The notes: generated by a model not told the origin, from the sequence alone. A stretch of DNA of 64,000 nucleotides from Stenotrophomonas maltophilia (GCF_002799245.1 NZ_NEQV01000001.1:1047000-1110999), one strand, 5' to 3'; shown: positions 34,020 to 43,507, counted from the first letter of the stretch. Numbers and translations: made by a program.

Positions 34020-35441
34020 ATGTCTTTTGAATCGCTGGGCCTGGCGCCCTTCCTGCTGCGCGCGCTCGCCGAGCAGGGCTACGAAAACCCGACCCCGATC
34101 CAGCAGCAGGCGATCCCGCTGGCGCTGGCCGGTCGCGACCTGCTGGCCGGCGCACAGACCGGTACCGGCAAGACCGCCGCGTTCGGCCTGCCGCTGCTGC
34201 AGCACCTGGGCACCGCCTCGCAGGAAGTGCGCGCCGGTCCGCGCAAGCCGCGTGCGCTGATCCTGGCCCCGACCCGCGAGCTGGCCACCCAGGTGCATGA
34301 CAGCCTGCGTGGCTACAGCAAGTACCTGCGCATCCCCAGCGCCTGCATCTACGGCGGCGTCGGCATGGGCAACCAGCTGGACATCCTGCGCCGTGGCGTG
34401 GACCTGCTGGTGGCCTGCCCGGGCCGCCTGATCGACCACCTCGAGCGTCGCAGCGTCGACCTGTCCGGCATCGAAGTGCTGATCCTGGACGAAGCCGACC
34501 GCATGCTCGACATGGGCTTCCTGCCGTCGATCAAGCGCATCCTGGCCAAGCTGCCGAAGCAGAACCGCCAGACCCTGCTGTTCTCGGCCACCTTCGAGGA
34601 CAACATCCGCCAGCTGGCGCTGGAGTTCATGCGCAACCCGGAACAGATCCAGGTGACGCCGAAGAACACCGTGGCCGAGACCATCACCCACCGTGTGCAC
34701 CCGGTCGATGGCAGCCGCAAGCGTGACCTGCTGCTGCACCTGCTGGCGCAGGACAGCCGCGAGCAGACCCTGGTCTTCGCCCGCACCAAGCACGGCAGTG
34801 ACAAGCTGGCCACATTCCTGGAAAAGTCCGGCATCAAGACTGCGGCGATCCACGGCAACAAGAGCCAGGGCCAGCGCCTGCGTGCACTGGGTGACTTCAA
34901 GGCCGGCCGCGTGACCGTGCTGGTGGCCACCGACATCGCCGCGCGCGGCATCGACATCAACGAGCTGCCGAAGGTGATCAACTTCGACCTGCCGATGGTG
35001 GCCGAGGACTACGTGCACCGCATCGGCCGTACCGGCCGTAACGGTGCGACCGGCCAGGCGATTTCGCTGGTGGCGCAGGACGAAGTGAAGCTGCTGCGTG
35101 CGATCACCCGCCTGCTGGGCCGCGACATGGATATCCGCGACGTGCCGGGCTTCGAGCTGCAGACGCCGATCCGCTGGGGCAACAGTGCACCGGGCAAGGC
35201 CGAGCACGATACCGGCGAGCGCGCACCACGCAAGAGCCACGCACGCCGTCCGCACGGTGATGCGCCGCGCCATGCGCATGCCGGCCCGAAGAAGGCCGGT
35301 GGTGGCCGTCGCGAAGGCGCTGGCAATGGCCAGCAGCGTGCCGGTGCAGGCGCCGGTCAGGGCCAGCGTCGTGGCGGTGGCGGCAATGGTGGCGGCCGTG
35401 GCCGCGGCCAGGGTGGCAACGGCGGCGGTCGCGCCGGCTGA
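34020..35441 (+). CDS. rhlE: DEAD-box ATP-dependent RNA helicase RhlE
   Basis: 473 residues. Helicase motifs in order: Q motif GYENPTPIQQQAIP, motif I AQTGTGKT, Ia PTRELATQ, II DEAD at about 158, III SAT, IV-V VFARTKHGS and VATDIAARGID, VI HRIGRTGRNG. The tail from about residue 395 is highly basic and becomes Gly/Arg-rich (GGGNGGGRGRGQGG), an RGG-type RNA-binding extension typical of RhlE. It unwinds short RNA duplexes in ribosome assembly and cold adaptation. A single-gene transcript is indicated by its own promoter, long leader and strong terminator. Confidence 0.95.
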   Translation: MSFESLGLAPFLLRALAEQGYENPTPIQQQAIPLALAGRDLLAGAQTGTGKTAAFGLPLLQHLGTASQEVRAGPRKPRALILAPTRELATQVHDSLRGYSKYLRIPSACIYGGVGMGNQLDILRRGVDLLVACPGRLIDHLERRSVDLSGIEVLILDEADRMLDMGFLPSIKRILAKLPKQNRQTLLFSATFEDNIRQLALEFMRNPEQIQVTPKNTVAETITHRVHPVDGSRKRDLLLHLLAQDSREQTLVFARTKHGSDKLATFLEKSGIKTAAIHGNKSQGQRLRALGDFKAGRVTVLVATDIAARGIDINELPKVINFDLPMVAEDYVHRIGRTGRNGATGQAISLVAQDEVKLLRAITRLLGRDMDIRDVPGFELQTPIRWGNSAPGKAEHDTGERAPRKSHARRPHGDAPRHAHAGPKKAGGGRREGAGNGQQRAGAGAGQGQRRGGGGNGGGRGRGQGGNGGGRAG

Positions 35442-35465
35442 TCACCCGACCTGCAATGCACGAAG

Positions 35466-35495
35466 GGGCGCAGCGAAAGCTGCGCCCTTTTTTTT
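35466..35495 (+). terminator. Rho-independent terminator of rhlE
   Basis: GGGCGCAGC-GAAA-GCTGCGCCC with a stable GAAA tetraloop followed by eight T residues (35488-35495). Confidence 0.95.
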
Positions 35496-35666
35496 GCGCG
35501 CAAGGCGTCCGGCACTTCCTGAATGGCTCGATACCCGTCGTCACCGCGGCTGGGGGCAGGGTCTACAACGCGTGAAATTTGGCTAGACTCGGCCCGCGAC
35601 ATGACGTCGCAGCCGGGCCACGTCACGGCACGCCCCGGCCTGGATCGCTACATGAAAAGGACACGC

Positions 35667-36293
35667 ATGATGCGCAAGATTCTCCTGGCCTCCACGATGC
35701 TGCTCAGCGCTCCACTGACTGCCATGGCCAGCGACGGCATGAGCTACACCTACGTGGAAGGGGGCTGGAACCAGCTGCAGATCAGTTCCAATGCCCTCAA
35801 CGATCCCAAGGCCGATGGCGGCTATGTACGTGGCTCCTTCGCCATCGCTGAACAGGTCAACGTGTTCGGCGGCTGGTCGCGTGTGACCGATACCACCCGC
35901 TACGCATACTCCAGCGTCAAGACCACGTTCGACCAACCCCACCTGGGCATTGGCTACCACATGCCGATCAGCGATCGGCTGGACTTCACCGCCGATCTCG
36001 CATGGAACCGCCGCAGCGGCAAGGACAAAGTCCACTCCGATGGAATGACCTACACGAGCAGGACGTCCGTCAATACCGCCGTCGGCAATGTCGGCCTTCG
36101 CGGCAAGCCCTCGGCAAACACCGAAGCGTGGATCAAGGCAGGCTACATCGACGGCAACAACAACTTCGACGGCACCTGGACAGGTACCGTTGGCGGCCAG
36201 ATCAGCTTCAACCGTACCTGGGGTGTGGTTGCCGAAGGCCAGTTCTACGACGACTTCGCCGAGTACCGCGTGGGCGTTCGCGCAAGCTTCTGA
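35667..36293 (+). CDS. Ax21-family outer-membrane beta-barrel protein, copy 1
   Basis: 208 residues. Signal peptide of about 22 residues (MMRKILLASTMLLSAPLTAMA), then SDGMSYTYVEGGWNQ, the Ax21-family opening, and alternating beta strands ending in YRVGVRASF with the C-terminal Phe expected of an outer-membrane barrel. Ax21 proteins of Xanthomonas and Stenotrophomonas were once reported as secreted quorum signals; those claims were withdrawn, and a barrel protein is the safe view. AAGGA lies about 6 nt before the ATG at 35667; the ATG at 35670 would mirror the downstream paralogue. Followed after 94 nt by that paralogue. Confidence 0.85.
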   Translation: MMRKILLASTMLLSAPLTAMASDGMSYTYVEGGWNQLQISSNALNDPKADGGYVRGSFAIAEQVNVFGGWSRVTDTTRYAYSSVKTTFDQPHLGIGYHMPISDRLDFTADLAWNRRSGKDKVHSDGMTYTSRTSVNTAVGNVGLRGKPSANTEAWIKAGYIDGNNNFDGTWTGTVGGQISFNRTWGVVAEGQFYDDFAEYRVGVRASF

Positions 36294-36387
36294 TCGAAGC
36301 CTGCGTTCATCCGCTGACTGCACGGCCCGGCGCTGCGGCACGGACCGGCAGCCCGCCGCGCTCCCGCCTCATACAAGGACTTGAACG

Positions 36388-37011
36388 ATGCGCAAGATGC
36401 TCCTGGCAACCTGCCTGTTGCTGGCAATGCCGCTGCAGGCGTTGGCCAGCGACGAGCTCAGCTACACCTATGTGGAAGGTGGCTGGAACCGGCTGAAGCT
36501 TGATGCCGGCGGTACCGCTGACTTCACCGCAGATGGCGGCTATGTACGCGGTTCGCTCGCAATTGCTCCGCAGTTCCATGTGATCGCAGGCGCATCGCGC
36601 GTCAGCGCAAGCGACCATGGGGGCGCTGCGCGGGTAAAGACCACTCTCGACGTTCCGTACCTGGGCCTGGGATACCACGCACCGATCAGCGACCGTCTGG
36701 ACTTCACCAGCGAGTTCGCCTGGAACCACCGTTCGGCCAAGTCGGACCGCCAACTCGGCGATGCACGCTTCCGCCAGACCTCTCGATTCAACGAGGTGGT
36801 GGGCATGGTGGGTGTGCGCGGCAGGTTCACCGAGCACGCCGAAGGCTGGCTGAAAGGCGGCTACGCCAATGGCGGCGACGGACAGGATGCCCGCTGGTAC
36901 GGCGTGGTGGGCGGACAGCTGAACATCACCGATACCTGGGGGGTTGTAGTGGAAGGCCAACTCGACAAGGACACGACCGAATACAGAGCGGGCGTACGCG
37001 CAAGCTTCTGA
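36388..37011 (+). CDS. Ax21-family outer-membrane beta-barrel protein, copy 2
   Basis: 207 residues. Signal peptide MRKMLLATCLLLAMPLQALA, then SDELSYTYVEGGWNR, and a C-terminus YRAGVRASF almost identical to the upstream protein. The conserved blocks DGGYVRGS, GLGYHAPISDRLDFT and WGVVVEGQ are shared, while surface-type segments differ, so this is a tandem duplication that has diverged. ACGGACTTGAACG-type spacing precedes the ATG. A strong terminator follows, suggesting the pair is one transcript or that both use it. Confidence 0.85.
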   Translation: MRKMLLATCLLLAMPLQALASDELSYTYVEGGWNRLKLDAGGTADFTADGGYVRGSLAIAPQFHVIAGASRVSASDHGGAARVKTTLDVPYLGLGYHAPISDRLDFTSEFAWNHRSAKSDRQLGDARFRQTSRFNEVVGMVGVRGRFTEHAEGWLKGGYANGGDGQDARWYGVVGGQLNITDTWGVVVEGQLDKDTTEYRAGVRASF

Positions 37012-37041
37012 TCGCTGTTCCCGCTGCGCGGGGGCTATCGA

Positions 37042-37070
37042 GGGACGGCGCTGACGCGCCGTCCCTTTTT
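37042..37070 (+). terminator. Rho-independent terminator after Ax21-like pair
   Basis: GGGACGGCGC-TGAC-GCGCCGTCCC followed by T5. Confidence 0.92.
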
Positions 37071-37073
37071 GTT

Positions 37074-37095
37074 GCCGGCCAGCGGCCGGCACTAC
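37074..37095 (-). repeat. SMAG-type repeat (GCCGGCC family), second copy
   Basis: GCCGGCC-AGC-GGCCGGC followed by ACTAC, the same sequence as at 1751-1772. It sits between the Ax21-pair terminator and the convergent M14 peptidase gene. Confidence 0.8.
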
Positions 37096-37126
37096 CGTAC
37101 TCGTGCATCAGCCGATACGTACAGCC

Positions 37127-39721
37127 TCAACCCCGCGCTTTCGCCGGATTCACCAGATTCCCGAAGAAGATCGCATTGATCAGCAGTCGATCGGTCCCGT
37201 GCCAGTACTTGCGGTGCGCCGGATCATCGGCGAACAGCACCACGTTGCCCTGCCCCTGCGCCGACACCAGCAACCAGGCACTGCCTGCCACCCGCGCGCG
37301 GTTGCGCTCGGACAGGTAACCATTCACCCGTGGTGGCGTGTCGATGCGTACCACTGTCGAGAACGGGTTCGTGCTCGGCTGCAGCGTCACCGTGTTTTCC
37401 TTGTTGATCGCCAGCTGCCGGCGCGGCACGCCGAACGCCAGCGGGTGGCTGGTATCCACGTCGGCGCTGAGGATGTTGCCGCTGACCCGTTCGATTGCGG
37501 CGATGTCGCGCTGGTCGCCGAACGCGCGGCGGCTTTCGTCAGCGGCGTCCTCTTCCTTGCCGAGCTTCTCGCCGTCGGCCAGCTTCTGTTCGATCGCCCA
37601 CTTCGAGGCACTGCCATAGGTCACCAGCGAACCACCGGCCTGTACCCAGCGCTTCAGTGCGGCCACCGCCGTGGTATCGATGCCGGTGTAGCTACCACCG
37701 GACAGCACGATCGTGGTGTAGCGGTCCAGCGGCACCTTGCCCAGCTGCTGTGGGTCCAGCTTGCTGGCAGGCAAGTGCAGCTGCTGGTCGAGCAGGAACC
37801 AGGCCGAACCGATCTCGGTGGCAGCCACGCCCTCGCCCATCACCAGTGCAACCACCGGCTTTCGTAGTGCTTTGACACCATCACTACCGAGGTCGATGCC
37901 TTCGCGGCTGCGGCCGCTGGACAGTACGTGCACCTGCACGCCTGCCTCGCGCGCGGCGGATGCCACTGTCTCAAGCAGCGCCGCGCCCTGCAGCGGCTGC
38001 CCGGCGACCGGAATGACCAGGCTGCCGGCGGCGAAGCTGACGTCGCCCTGCGCGGTGGCGGTGGTGAACGGCTGGAATGCCGCACGTGCACTCACGCCCT
38101 TGCCCTGCAGCGCGGCCAGCGCGCGCCCGGCGTTGTAGTCGCGCCAGTCGATCGCGTACGCGAATCCGGCCTGGCCGCCCAGTACCGCGCCCTGCCCTGC
38201 CGGCGGCGCGGTCACGCGTGCGCCACCTTCGATGCGGCTGCGGCTGCCTGCGAAGGCCACGCCATAGGCCGGCGCGATCGCATAGCTGGTGCTGCCATAG
38301 AACACGTCGCCCTTGATCGGCGGCGTCTCGGCAAAGATCGAATGCACTAGGCGGAACTGTGCCTGCTGCACCGGCACCACATAGGCGCTACCGGCATCGA
38401 AATGCTGCCCATCGACAGTGACTGCACGATCCAGCACACGCACCTCGATGCGATGCAGCAGCAACAGTTCCAGCAGGCGACGAGTCAGTGCCGGGTCATG
38501 CGCATCACCGAACACGAAGCTCTTCACCGGCTGCTGTGCGGCCTGCTTCAGCGCGCTCTGGAAGAACTGCTTCTGCAGGTCGAACAGGCCACTGCGCTCG
38601 GTCACCGCACCACGCACCGTGCCCAGGCCTGTCGCGACCTGGTTGCGGATGGTGAACGGGAAGGTCAGCAGGCCATTCACCGATTCCTGCACGCGGCCAC
38701 GCGAGCTGGCCTGCTCGACGGTAACGCCGACAGCACCATGGAAGTCCGGATAGGTAGAGCCGTACACCGGCGAGAAGTTGTCGAAGTTTTCGCCGGTGTA
38801 GTACAGCGAGCCCAGCGCATCCAATGCCTGCGCGTGGTACTTGGCCAGGGTCTTGTTGAACTCGTACGACGCCGCCGGAATCAGCGGACTATGCATGCTC
38901 TTCGGCGAAGGCTCGAAGTAGTAGGTGCTGTCCTTGCCCATTTCGTGGAAGTCGATCTGCACGTTCGGGTACCACTGGTGAAACACCTCCACCTTCGGCC
39001 GCGAGTCCTGCTGGGTCAGGGCAAGCCAGTCGCGGTTGAGATCGGTGAAGTAGTGGTTGGTGCGGCCCTGCGGGAACGGTTCGACATGCTCCTTGTCGGC
39101 CGGGTCCGCCGAGGCTGGGTCGGAGGCCCAGGCGTTGTGCCAGTTGGCCGCGCGATCACGGCCGTCCGGATTCTGTGCCGGGTCGAACAGCACCACCGCC
39201 TGCTGCAGCCACTGCTGGGTTTCAGCGCTGCGGCTGGCCACCAGGTAGTAGGCCGTCAGCATCGCCGCTTCAGCACTGGAGGTCTCGTTGCCATGCACGC
39301 TGTAGCCCAGCCACACCACCACCGGGCTGTCGCCCGCTGCACTGCGTGGCTGGGCCGGATCGACCAGGGTCGCGTGCTGCTGGCGGATCTGCTCCAGCCG
39401 CGCGTGATTGCTGGCGGCAGTGACGGTGGCGATCAGCAGCGGGCGTCCTTCATAGCTGCGGCCAATCTGCTGTACCCGGATCTTGTCCGAGTGCTTCGCC
39501 AGTTCCTGGAAGTACGCCACCAGCTGGTCATGCCGGGTGTAACGGCTGCCGATCGGATAGCCGAGGAACTGCTCCGGCGTCGGCACGGCCGCATCGAATG
39601 CGGTTGCATCGGTAGCCTGCGGGAAGAAGTACGCGCTCTGCGCCTGCGCCGGCTGCGGCGAGGACAGTGCGGTGGCGGCGGCAAGCAGCAACGGAAGAAC
39701 AGCACGACGATGCAAGGACAC
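37127..39721 (-). CDS. M14-family zinc carboxypeptidase, exported
   Basis: 864 residues. The GTG at 39721 is preferred: AGGGGAG lies 5 nt upstream and the protein then opens with a Sec signal peptide (SLHRRAVLPLLLAAATALS...AQAQ). The M14 domain spans roughly 50-400; SVHGNETSS carries the HxxE zinc ligands, followed by DPAQNPDGRDR, FTDLNRDW and DFHEMGKDS with a third ligand His. Residues about 450-864 resemble a glutamine-amidotransferase-like beta/alpha region of unknown role. Long M14 proteins of this kind are common in Xanthomonadaceae. It lies 74 nt downstream of a TonB-dependent receptor and is likely co-transcribed, suggesting peptide degradation coupled to uptake. Confidence 0.87.
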   Translation of the reverse strand: MSLHRRAVLPLLLAAATALSSPQPAQAQSAYFFPQATDATAFDAAVPTPEQFLGYPIGSRYTRHDQLVAYFQELAKHSDKIRVQQIGRSYEGRPLLIATVTAASNHARLEQIRQQHATLVDPAQPRSAAGDSPVVVWLGYSVHGNETSSAEAAMLTAYYLVASRSAETQQWLQQAVVLFDPAQNPDGRDRAANWHNAWASDPASADPADKEHVEPFPQGRTNHYFTDLNRDWLALTQQDSRPKVEVFHQWYPNVQIDFHEMGKDSTYYFEPSPKSMHSPLIPAASYEFNKTLAKYHAQALDALGSLYYTGENFDNFSPVYGSTYPDFHGAVGVTVEQASSRGRVQESVNGLLTFPFTIRNQVATGLGTVRGAVTERSGLFDLQKQFFQSALKQAAQQPVKSFVFGDAHDPALTRRLLELLLLHRIEVRVLDRAVTVDGQHFDAGSAYVVPVQQAQFRLVHSIFAETPPIKGDVFYGSTSYAIAPAYGVAFAGSRSRIEGGARVTAPPAGQGAVLGGQAGFAYAIDWRDYNAGRALAALQGKGVSARAAFQPFTTATAQGDVSFAAGSLVIPVAGQPLQGAALLETVASAAREAGVQVHVLSSGRSREGIDLGSDGVKALRKPVVALVMGEGVAATEIGSAWFLLDQQLHLPASKLDPQQLGKVPLDRYTTIVLSGGSYTGIDTTAVAALKRWVQAGGSLVTYGSASKWAIEQKLADGEKLGKEEDAADESRRAFGDQRDIAAIERVSGNILSADVDTSHPLAFGVPRRQLAINKENTVTLQPSTNPFSTVVRIDTPPRVNGYLSERNRARVAGSAWLLVSAQGQGNVVLFADDPAHRKYWHGTDRLLINAIFFGNLVNPAKARG

Positions 39722-39795
39722 GGTGACTCCCCTGGAACACAACGGCAGGCGGTCGCGCGGCCGGTCCCTTCAGGTGACCGGCCGCGGCGGATGGA

Positions 39796-42435
39796 TCAGA
39801 AGCGGTAATCGAAACCCAGCGTGAAGTAGCGACCGCGCAGGTCGTACTGGCTGAAGTCGTACGGCGCACGGATGCCCGGGAACGAGGCGTCATACGGCGG
39901 TGTCTTGTCGGCCAGGTTCTGCACCTTGGCGTACACGGTCAGCTTGTCGATGCCGGTGTAGGCCAGGTACAGGTCGTACTGGCTGTAGCTGCCGACGCGC
40001 TGCTGCACGGCCTTGGCCGCGGTGCTGGCTTCCTGGCGGTAGCCACTGGTGTAGTACCAGGTCAGCGCTGCGTTGAAGTCGCCGTACTTCCAGTCCAGCG
40101 TGGTGGTGGCCTTGTCCTTGGGCAGGGTCGCGCCCAGGTTGCTGCCGGCATAGTCGACCAGTGGGCCGCCGACCACGGTCGGGCGACGATAGTCGCGTAC
40201 GTGGGTGTAGGCGGAGGACACGGTGAAGTCGCCGAGTGCTGCGGTCGGGATGCGCTGGCGCAGCTCGACATCGATGCCCGAGGTCTTCAGCTCGCTCAGG
40301 TTCTGGTAGCGGTTGTAGACCGCCTGCAGCTTGCCGCGCTCGTCGCGCTGCACGGCACCGGCCACGTTGTCGTTGACCAGGGTCTGGGTGTTGTTGGTGC
40401 CGACCAGGTTGTCCAGCTGGATGCGGTAATAGTCCACGCTCAGGTTGGTGTTGGCCCACGGCGACAGCACCACGCCGAAGTTCACGCTCTTGGTGCGCTC
40501 GGGCTTCAGTTCGTTGTTGCCGACGGTGAAGAAAGTCGGGTTCTGGCGCGAGCCCGGCACGTCCGGATCACGCGGATCGACCACGCTGCCGTAGGCGATG
40601 CTGGTGCTGTTGGAGTTTTCCGACAGCGACGGCGCACGGAAGCCCTTCGAGGCGGATGCGCGCACCAGCAGGATATCCAGCGGCTGCCAGCGCAGGCCGA
40701 TCTTCGGCGAGAACGCATCGCCGAAATCATCGTAGTGGTCGGCACGCGCGGCGGCGGACAGCTCCAGGGTGGAGGCCAGCGGCACGTTCACTTCGGCGTA
40801 GGCGGCACTGACCTGGCGCTGGCCATGCACTTCGGCGATGGCCGGGCGCACCTGCAGGCCGGCATCGATCTGCCACGGGTTGCTGGAATCGAGCTTCTCG
40901 CGGCGCCACTCGGCACCGGCGGCGAAGCCGATCTCGCCGGCCCAGGTGTGGCCCAGGCTGCCGGAGATCTTCGCATCGATGCCCTGCAGCTTGGATTCGG
41001 CCGGGCGCAGCGTGGCAATGTTGATCGAGTCGCGCACCGACTGCGGCGTGGCCGCCGGGTCGAGCAGGTTGTAGCTGCCCGTTGCCAGCGCGTTGGCCAG
41101 CGCCCAGCGGTTGGCGAAGCCGCCGGACACACTCTCGCGCTCGCGGCTGCGCGCGCCGAACGCGGCCACTTCCCAGTCCCAGTTGGCGGTGGTGCCACGC
41201 AGCCCGAACACGCCGCGATAGGCCGTGGAGCGGTTGGTTTTGATGGTGCCACCGAGGTCGAAGAAGGTGTATTCGATCGGGATCGCACGGCCGTAGGGGT
41301 TGTAGGGATTGTTGGCCGGCAGCAGCGATGACACCGGCTCGGCCAGGCCGCTGTTCGCGTTCAGCGCGAAGCGGCCACTCTCCAGGGTGAAGAACGGGCT
41401 GCTGCCGAACCACGCGGCGCTCTTGATCTGGCTGTACAGCACTTCGCCGAACGCCTCGACGTTGTCGTTCAGGCGGAAGGTGCCGTTGGCATAGGCCTGG
41501 TAACGCCTGGTCGAGGGAATCAGGGTGGTGAACGGTGCCTGGTTGAAGCCGCAGGTATCACCGGCCAGGCCGTCGATCGGCGCGCTGGCAACACGGGTGG
41601 TGCCGGCCGGGCAGTTGCCGTTGGCATCGAGCATCGGTACCGACACACCGTTTACCAGATAGCGCGCGCCCTTGGCCGACCAGCCATTCCAGCGGCCACC
41701 CGGCTGGTCGGTGTAGATGCCGCTCTTGGTCAGGTTGCGTTCGTCCTGGTCCAGGCGCTCACGGTTGTAACCCTGCAGGCTGAAGAGGATGTTGTAGCCG
41801 TCGGTGTCGAGATCACCGAGGCCGCCGACGAACTTCAGGTTCTGCTCGTGCAGGCCGCCCTGGTCGGCACCGCCGAAGCTGCCGCCGATCTCGGCGCCTT
41901 CGAAGTTCTGCCGGGTGATGATGTTGACCACGCCGGCCACCGCGTCGGAGCCGTACACCGCCGAGGCGCCGTCCTTGAGCACTTCGATGCGCTCGACCGC
42001 GACCAGCGGCAGCGCGTTGAGATCAACGAACGTGTCGGACAGGCCACCGGCCGGGAAGCCGTAATTGGCCAGGCGACGGCCGTTGAGCAGCACCAGCGTG
42101 TTCTTCGGCGAGAGGCCACGCAGGCCGATGCTGGCCGAACCGGAAGCCCAGCCGTTGTTGGTGGTTTCGTTGTTGGCGTTGCCGGTGTTGGCCGAGATCG
42201 ATCGCAGCACGTCGGCCACGGTGGCCTTGCCGGTCTGCTCCAGCTGCTGGCGGCCGATCACCTGCACCGGGTTGGAAGCCTCGGTATCGGTGCGCTTGAT
42301 GTTGGAACCGGTGACGCGTACGGCGGCCAGGGTGCTGGCTTCGCCACTGACGTCGGCGGAGGTTTCGGCGGCGGCGGACAAAGGCGCGGCCAGAGCGACG
42401 GCCAGGGCCGCCACGAGCAGGGTGTGCTTGGGCAT
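39796..42435 (-). CDS. TonB-dependent outer-membrane receptor
   Basis: 879 residues. The signal peptide starts at the ATG at 42435 (MPKHTLLVAALAVALAAPLSAAAE); longer frames lack signal character. A short N-terminal segment with AAVRVTGSNIKRTDTE, then a plug domain: NPVQVIGRQQLEQTGKATVADVL, IGLRGLSPKNTLVLLNGRR and VERIEVLKDGASAVYGSDAVAGVVNI. The rest is a 22-strand-type barrel ending GFDYRF. The plug style GSNIKRTD...NPV is typical of receptors for peptides or oligosaccharides in Xanthomonadaceae and Caulobacterales rather than siderophores. The neighbouring exported M14 peptidase suggests peptide import. Two near-repeated palindromic sites lie upstream. Confidence 0.92.
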   Translation of the reverse strand: MPKHTLLVAALAVALAAPLSAAAETSADVSGEASTLAAVRVTGSNIKRTDTEASNPVQVIGRQQLEQTGKATVADVLRSISANTGNANNETTNNGWASGSASIGLRGLSPKNTLVLLNGRRLANYGFPAGGLSDTFVDLNALPLVAVERIEVLKDGASAVYGSDAVAGVVNIITRQNFEGAEIGGSFGGADQGGLHEQNLKFVGGLGDLDTDGYNILFSLQGYNRERLDQDERNLTKSGIYTDQPGGRWNGWSAKGARYLVNGVSVPMLDANGNCPAGTTRVASAPIDGLAGDTCGFNQAPFTTLIPSTRRYQAYANGTFRLNDNVEAFGEVLYSQIKSAAWFGSSPFFTLESGRFALNANSGLAEPVSSLLPANNPYNPYGRAIPIEYTFFDLGGTIKTNRSTAYRGVFGLRGTTANWDWEVAAFGARSRERESVSGGFANRWALANALATGSYNLLDPAATPQSVRDSINIATLRPAESKLQGIDAKISGSLGHTWAGEIGFAAGAEWRREKLDSSNPWQIDAGLQVRPAIAEVHGQRQVSAAYAEVNVPLASTLELSAAARADHYDDFGDAFSPKIGLRWQPLDILLVRASASKGFRAPSLSENSNSTSIAYGSVVDPRDPDVPGSRQNPTFFTVGNNELKPERTKSVNFGVVLSPWANTNLSVDYYRIQLDNLVGTNNTQTLVNDNVAGAVQRDERGKLQAVYNRYQNLSELKTSGIDVELRQRIPTAALGDFTVSSAYTHVRDYRRPTVVGGPLVDYAGSNLGATLPKDKATTTLDWKYGDFNAALTWYYTSGYRQEASTAAKAVQQRVGSYSQYDLYLAYTGIDKLTVYAKVQNLADKTPPYDASFPGIRAPYDFSQYDLRGRYFTLGFDYRF

Positions 42436-42508
42436 GACGATGTGGGGGAGGTGGTAAGGACGACGAAGTTCCGCAGTAGTCCATGCCTGGCCGGGGTCCG
42501 GCCAATAA

Positions 42509-42565
42509 CATCTCTTCATACGGATATAAGAGAAATTATCATCTCTTCATCCGGATGAAAAGACT
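42509..42565 (-). promoter_or_regulatory. Paired palindromic operator candidate upstream of TonB receptor
   Basis: Two similar blocks, CATCTCTTCATACGGATATAAG from 42509 and CATCTCTTCATCCGGATGAAAAG from 42540, are offset by 31 nt, about three helical turns. The second contains TTCATCCGGATGAA, a perfect 14-bp palindrome. The first is the same with the right half degraded. They lie 74-130 nt upstream of the receptor ATG. A dimeric repressor binding twice on one DNA face is the natural reading; the regulator is unknown. The core resembles sites of ArsR-type methionine-cycle regulators, but I am not sure of that. Confidence 0.5.
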
Positions 42566-42627
42566 TTCTTCACGAAAGGCCAACATCCACTCAGGCTGCC
42601 CGGCTGCCTGCGGCGTACAATCGCGCC

Positions 42628-42990
42628 ATGGAAATCTTCAAAGTCTTCATGCTCGAGGCGGCACACCGCCTCCCCAACGTGCCGCCGGGGCACAAGTGCG
42701 CGCGCCTGCACGGCCACTCGTTCCGGGTGGAACTGAAGGTCGAGGGCGAGCCGGGTGCGCAGACCGGCTGGATCATGGACTTCGGCGACGTGAAAGCGGC
42801 TTTCCAGCCGATCTACGACCGCCTGGACCATCACTACCTCAATGACATCCCCGGCCTGGAGAACCCGACCAGCGAGAACCTGGCGGTGTGGATCTGGAAC
42901 GAACTCAAGCCCAGCCTGCCGGCGCTGAGCGAGATCACCGTGCACGAAACCTGCACTTCGGGTTGCCGTTACCGCGGCCCCACTGCCTGA
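42628..42990 (+). CDS. queD: 6-carboxy-tetrahydropterin synthase QueD
   Basis: 120 residues, PTPS fold. Zinc ligands are visible in LEAAHRLP (His 13) and [10 protein letters not shown] (two His near 29-31); KCARLHGH supplies the catalytic Cys. MDFGDVK and LDHHYLND follow, and [10 protein letters not shown] near the C-terminus carries the conserved Glu that anchors the pterin. It converts dihydroneopterin triphosphate to 6-carboxytetrahydropterin for queuosine and 7-deazaguanine synthesis. It stands alone on the plus strand with its own terminator. Confidence 0.95.
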   Translation: MEIFKVFMLEAAHRLPNVPPGHKCARLHGHSFRVELKVEGEPGAQTGWIMDFGDVKAAFQPIYDRLDHHYLNDIPGLENPTSENLAVWIWNELKPSLPALSEITVHETCTSGCRYRGPTA

Positions 42991-43017
42991 TCAACCCATT
43001 GATCCGGAAGGTATTTC

Positions 43018-43046
43018 AAAGGCGCCTTGGGCGCCTTTGTTATTTT
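43018..43046 (+). terminator. Rho-independent terminator of queD
   Basis: AAAGGCGCC-TTG-GGCGCCTTT followed by GTTATTTTT. Confidence 0.85.
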
Positions 43047-43106
43047 TGTTGCATTGCCGCATCAAGGGCGTATGCTGCATTGCATCAAGCCACTCCCTGA
43101 CGCCCC

Positions 43107-43460
43107 ATGGCCGCCGCCTTCAGCGATCGCTTCAGTGATGCCACCCGCCAGCTCGCCGCCGCGGCAACGCGCGCCAACCGGTTGGCGTTGGAGAACGCGG
43201 AAAGCATGTTCGGTGTGCAGCTGAAGGTGATGGAGCGCAACCTGACCGCGACTGGCGGCTGGCTGGGTGAACTGGCCCGCAGCGACGACACGGCCGGGAT
43301 GCTCAACAAGGGCGCACAGCTGTGGCAGGACAACCTGCAGCGGCTGGGCCAGGCCCAGCAGGACGTGGTCGGGCTTGGCCTGCAGGCCAGCAAGGCGTGG
43401 TCCGAGCTGGTGCAGGGTTACAACGAATCAACAGCGGACGCGAACGGCCACAGCCACTGA
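43107..43460 (+). CDS. Phasin family protein
   Basis: 117 residues, wholly helical, with no signal peptide. The stretch LALENAESMFGVQLKVMERNL and the later LWQDNLQRLGQAQQDVVGLG have the amphipathic pattern and motif spacing of the phasin family (granule-associated or granule-independent small proteins). Phasins coat polyhydroxyalkanoate granules; many Xanthomonadaceae carry phasin-like genes without a nearby PHA operon, and none is seen here. ATG at 43107, with a clear terminator after the stop. Confidence 0.8.
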   Translation: MAAAFSDRFSDATRQLAAAATRANRLALENAESMFGVQLKVMERNLTATGGWLGELARSDDTAGMLNKGAQLWQDNLQRLGQAQQDVVGLGLQASKAWSELVQGYNESTADANGHSH

Positions 43461-43507
43461 CGCGACGCAACGCTCATTGCATGGGTCCCTCCCCCCATGC
43501 AATCCGG

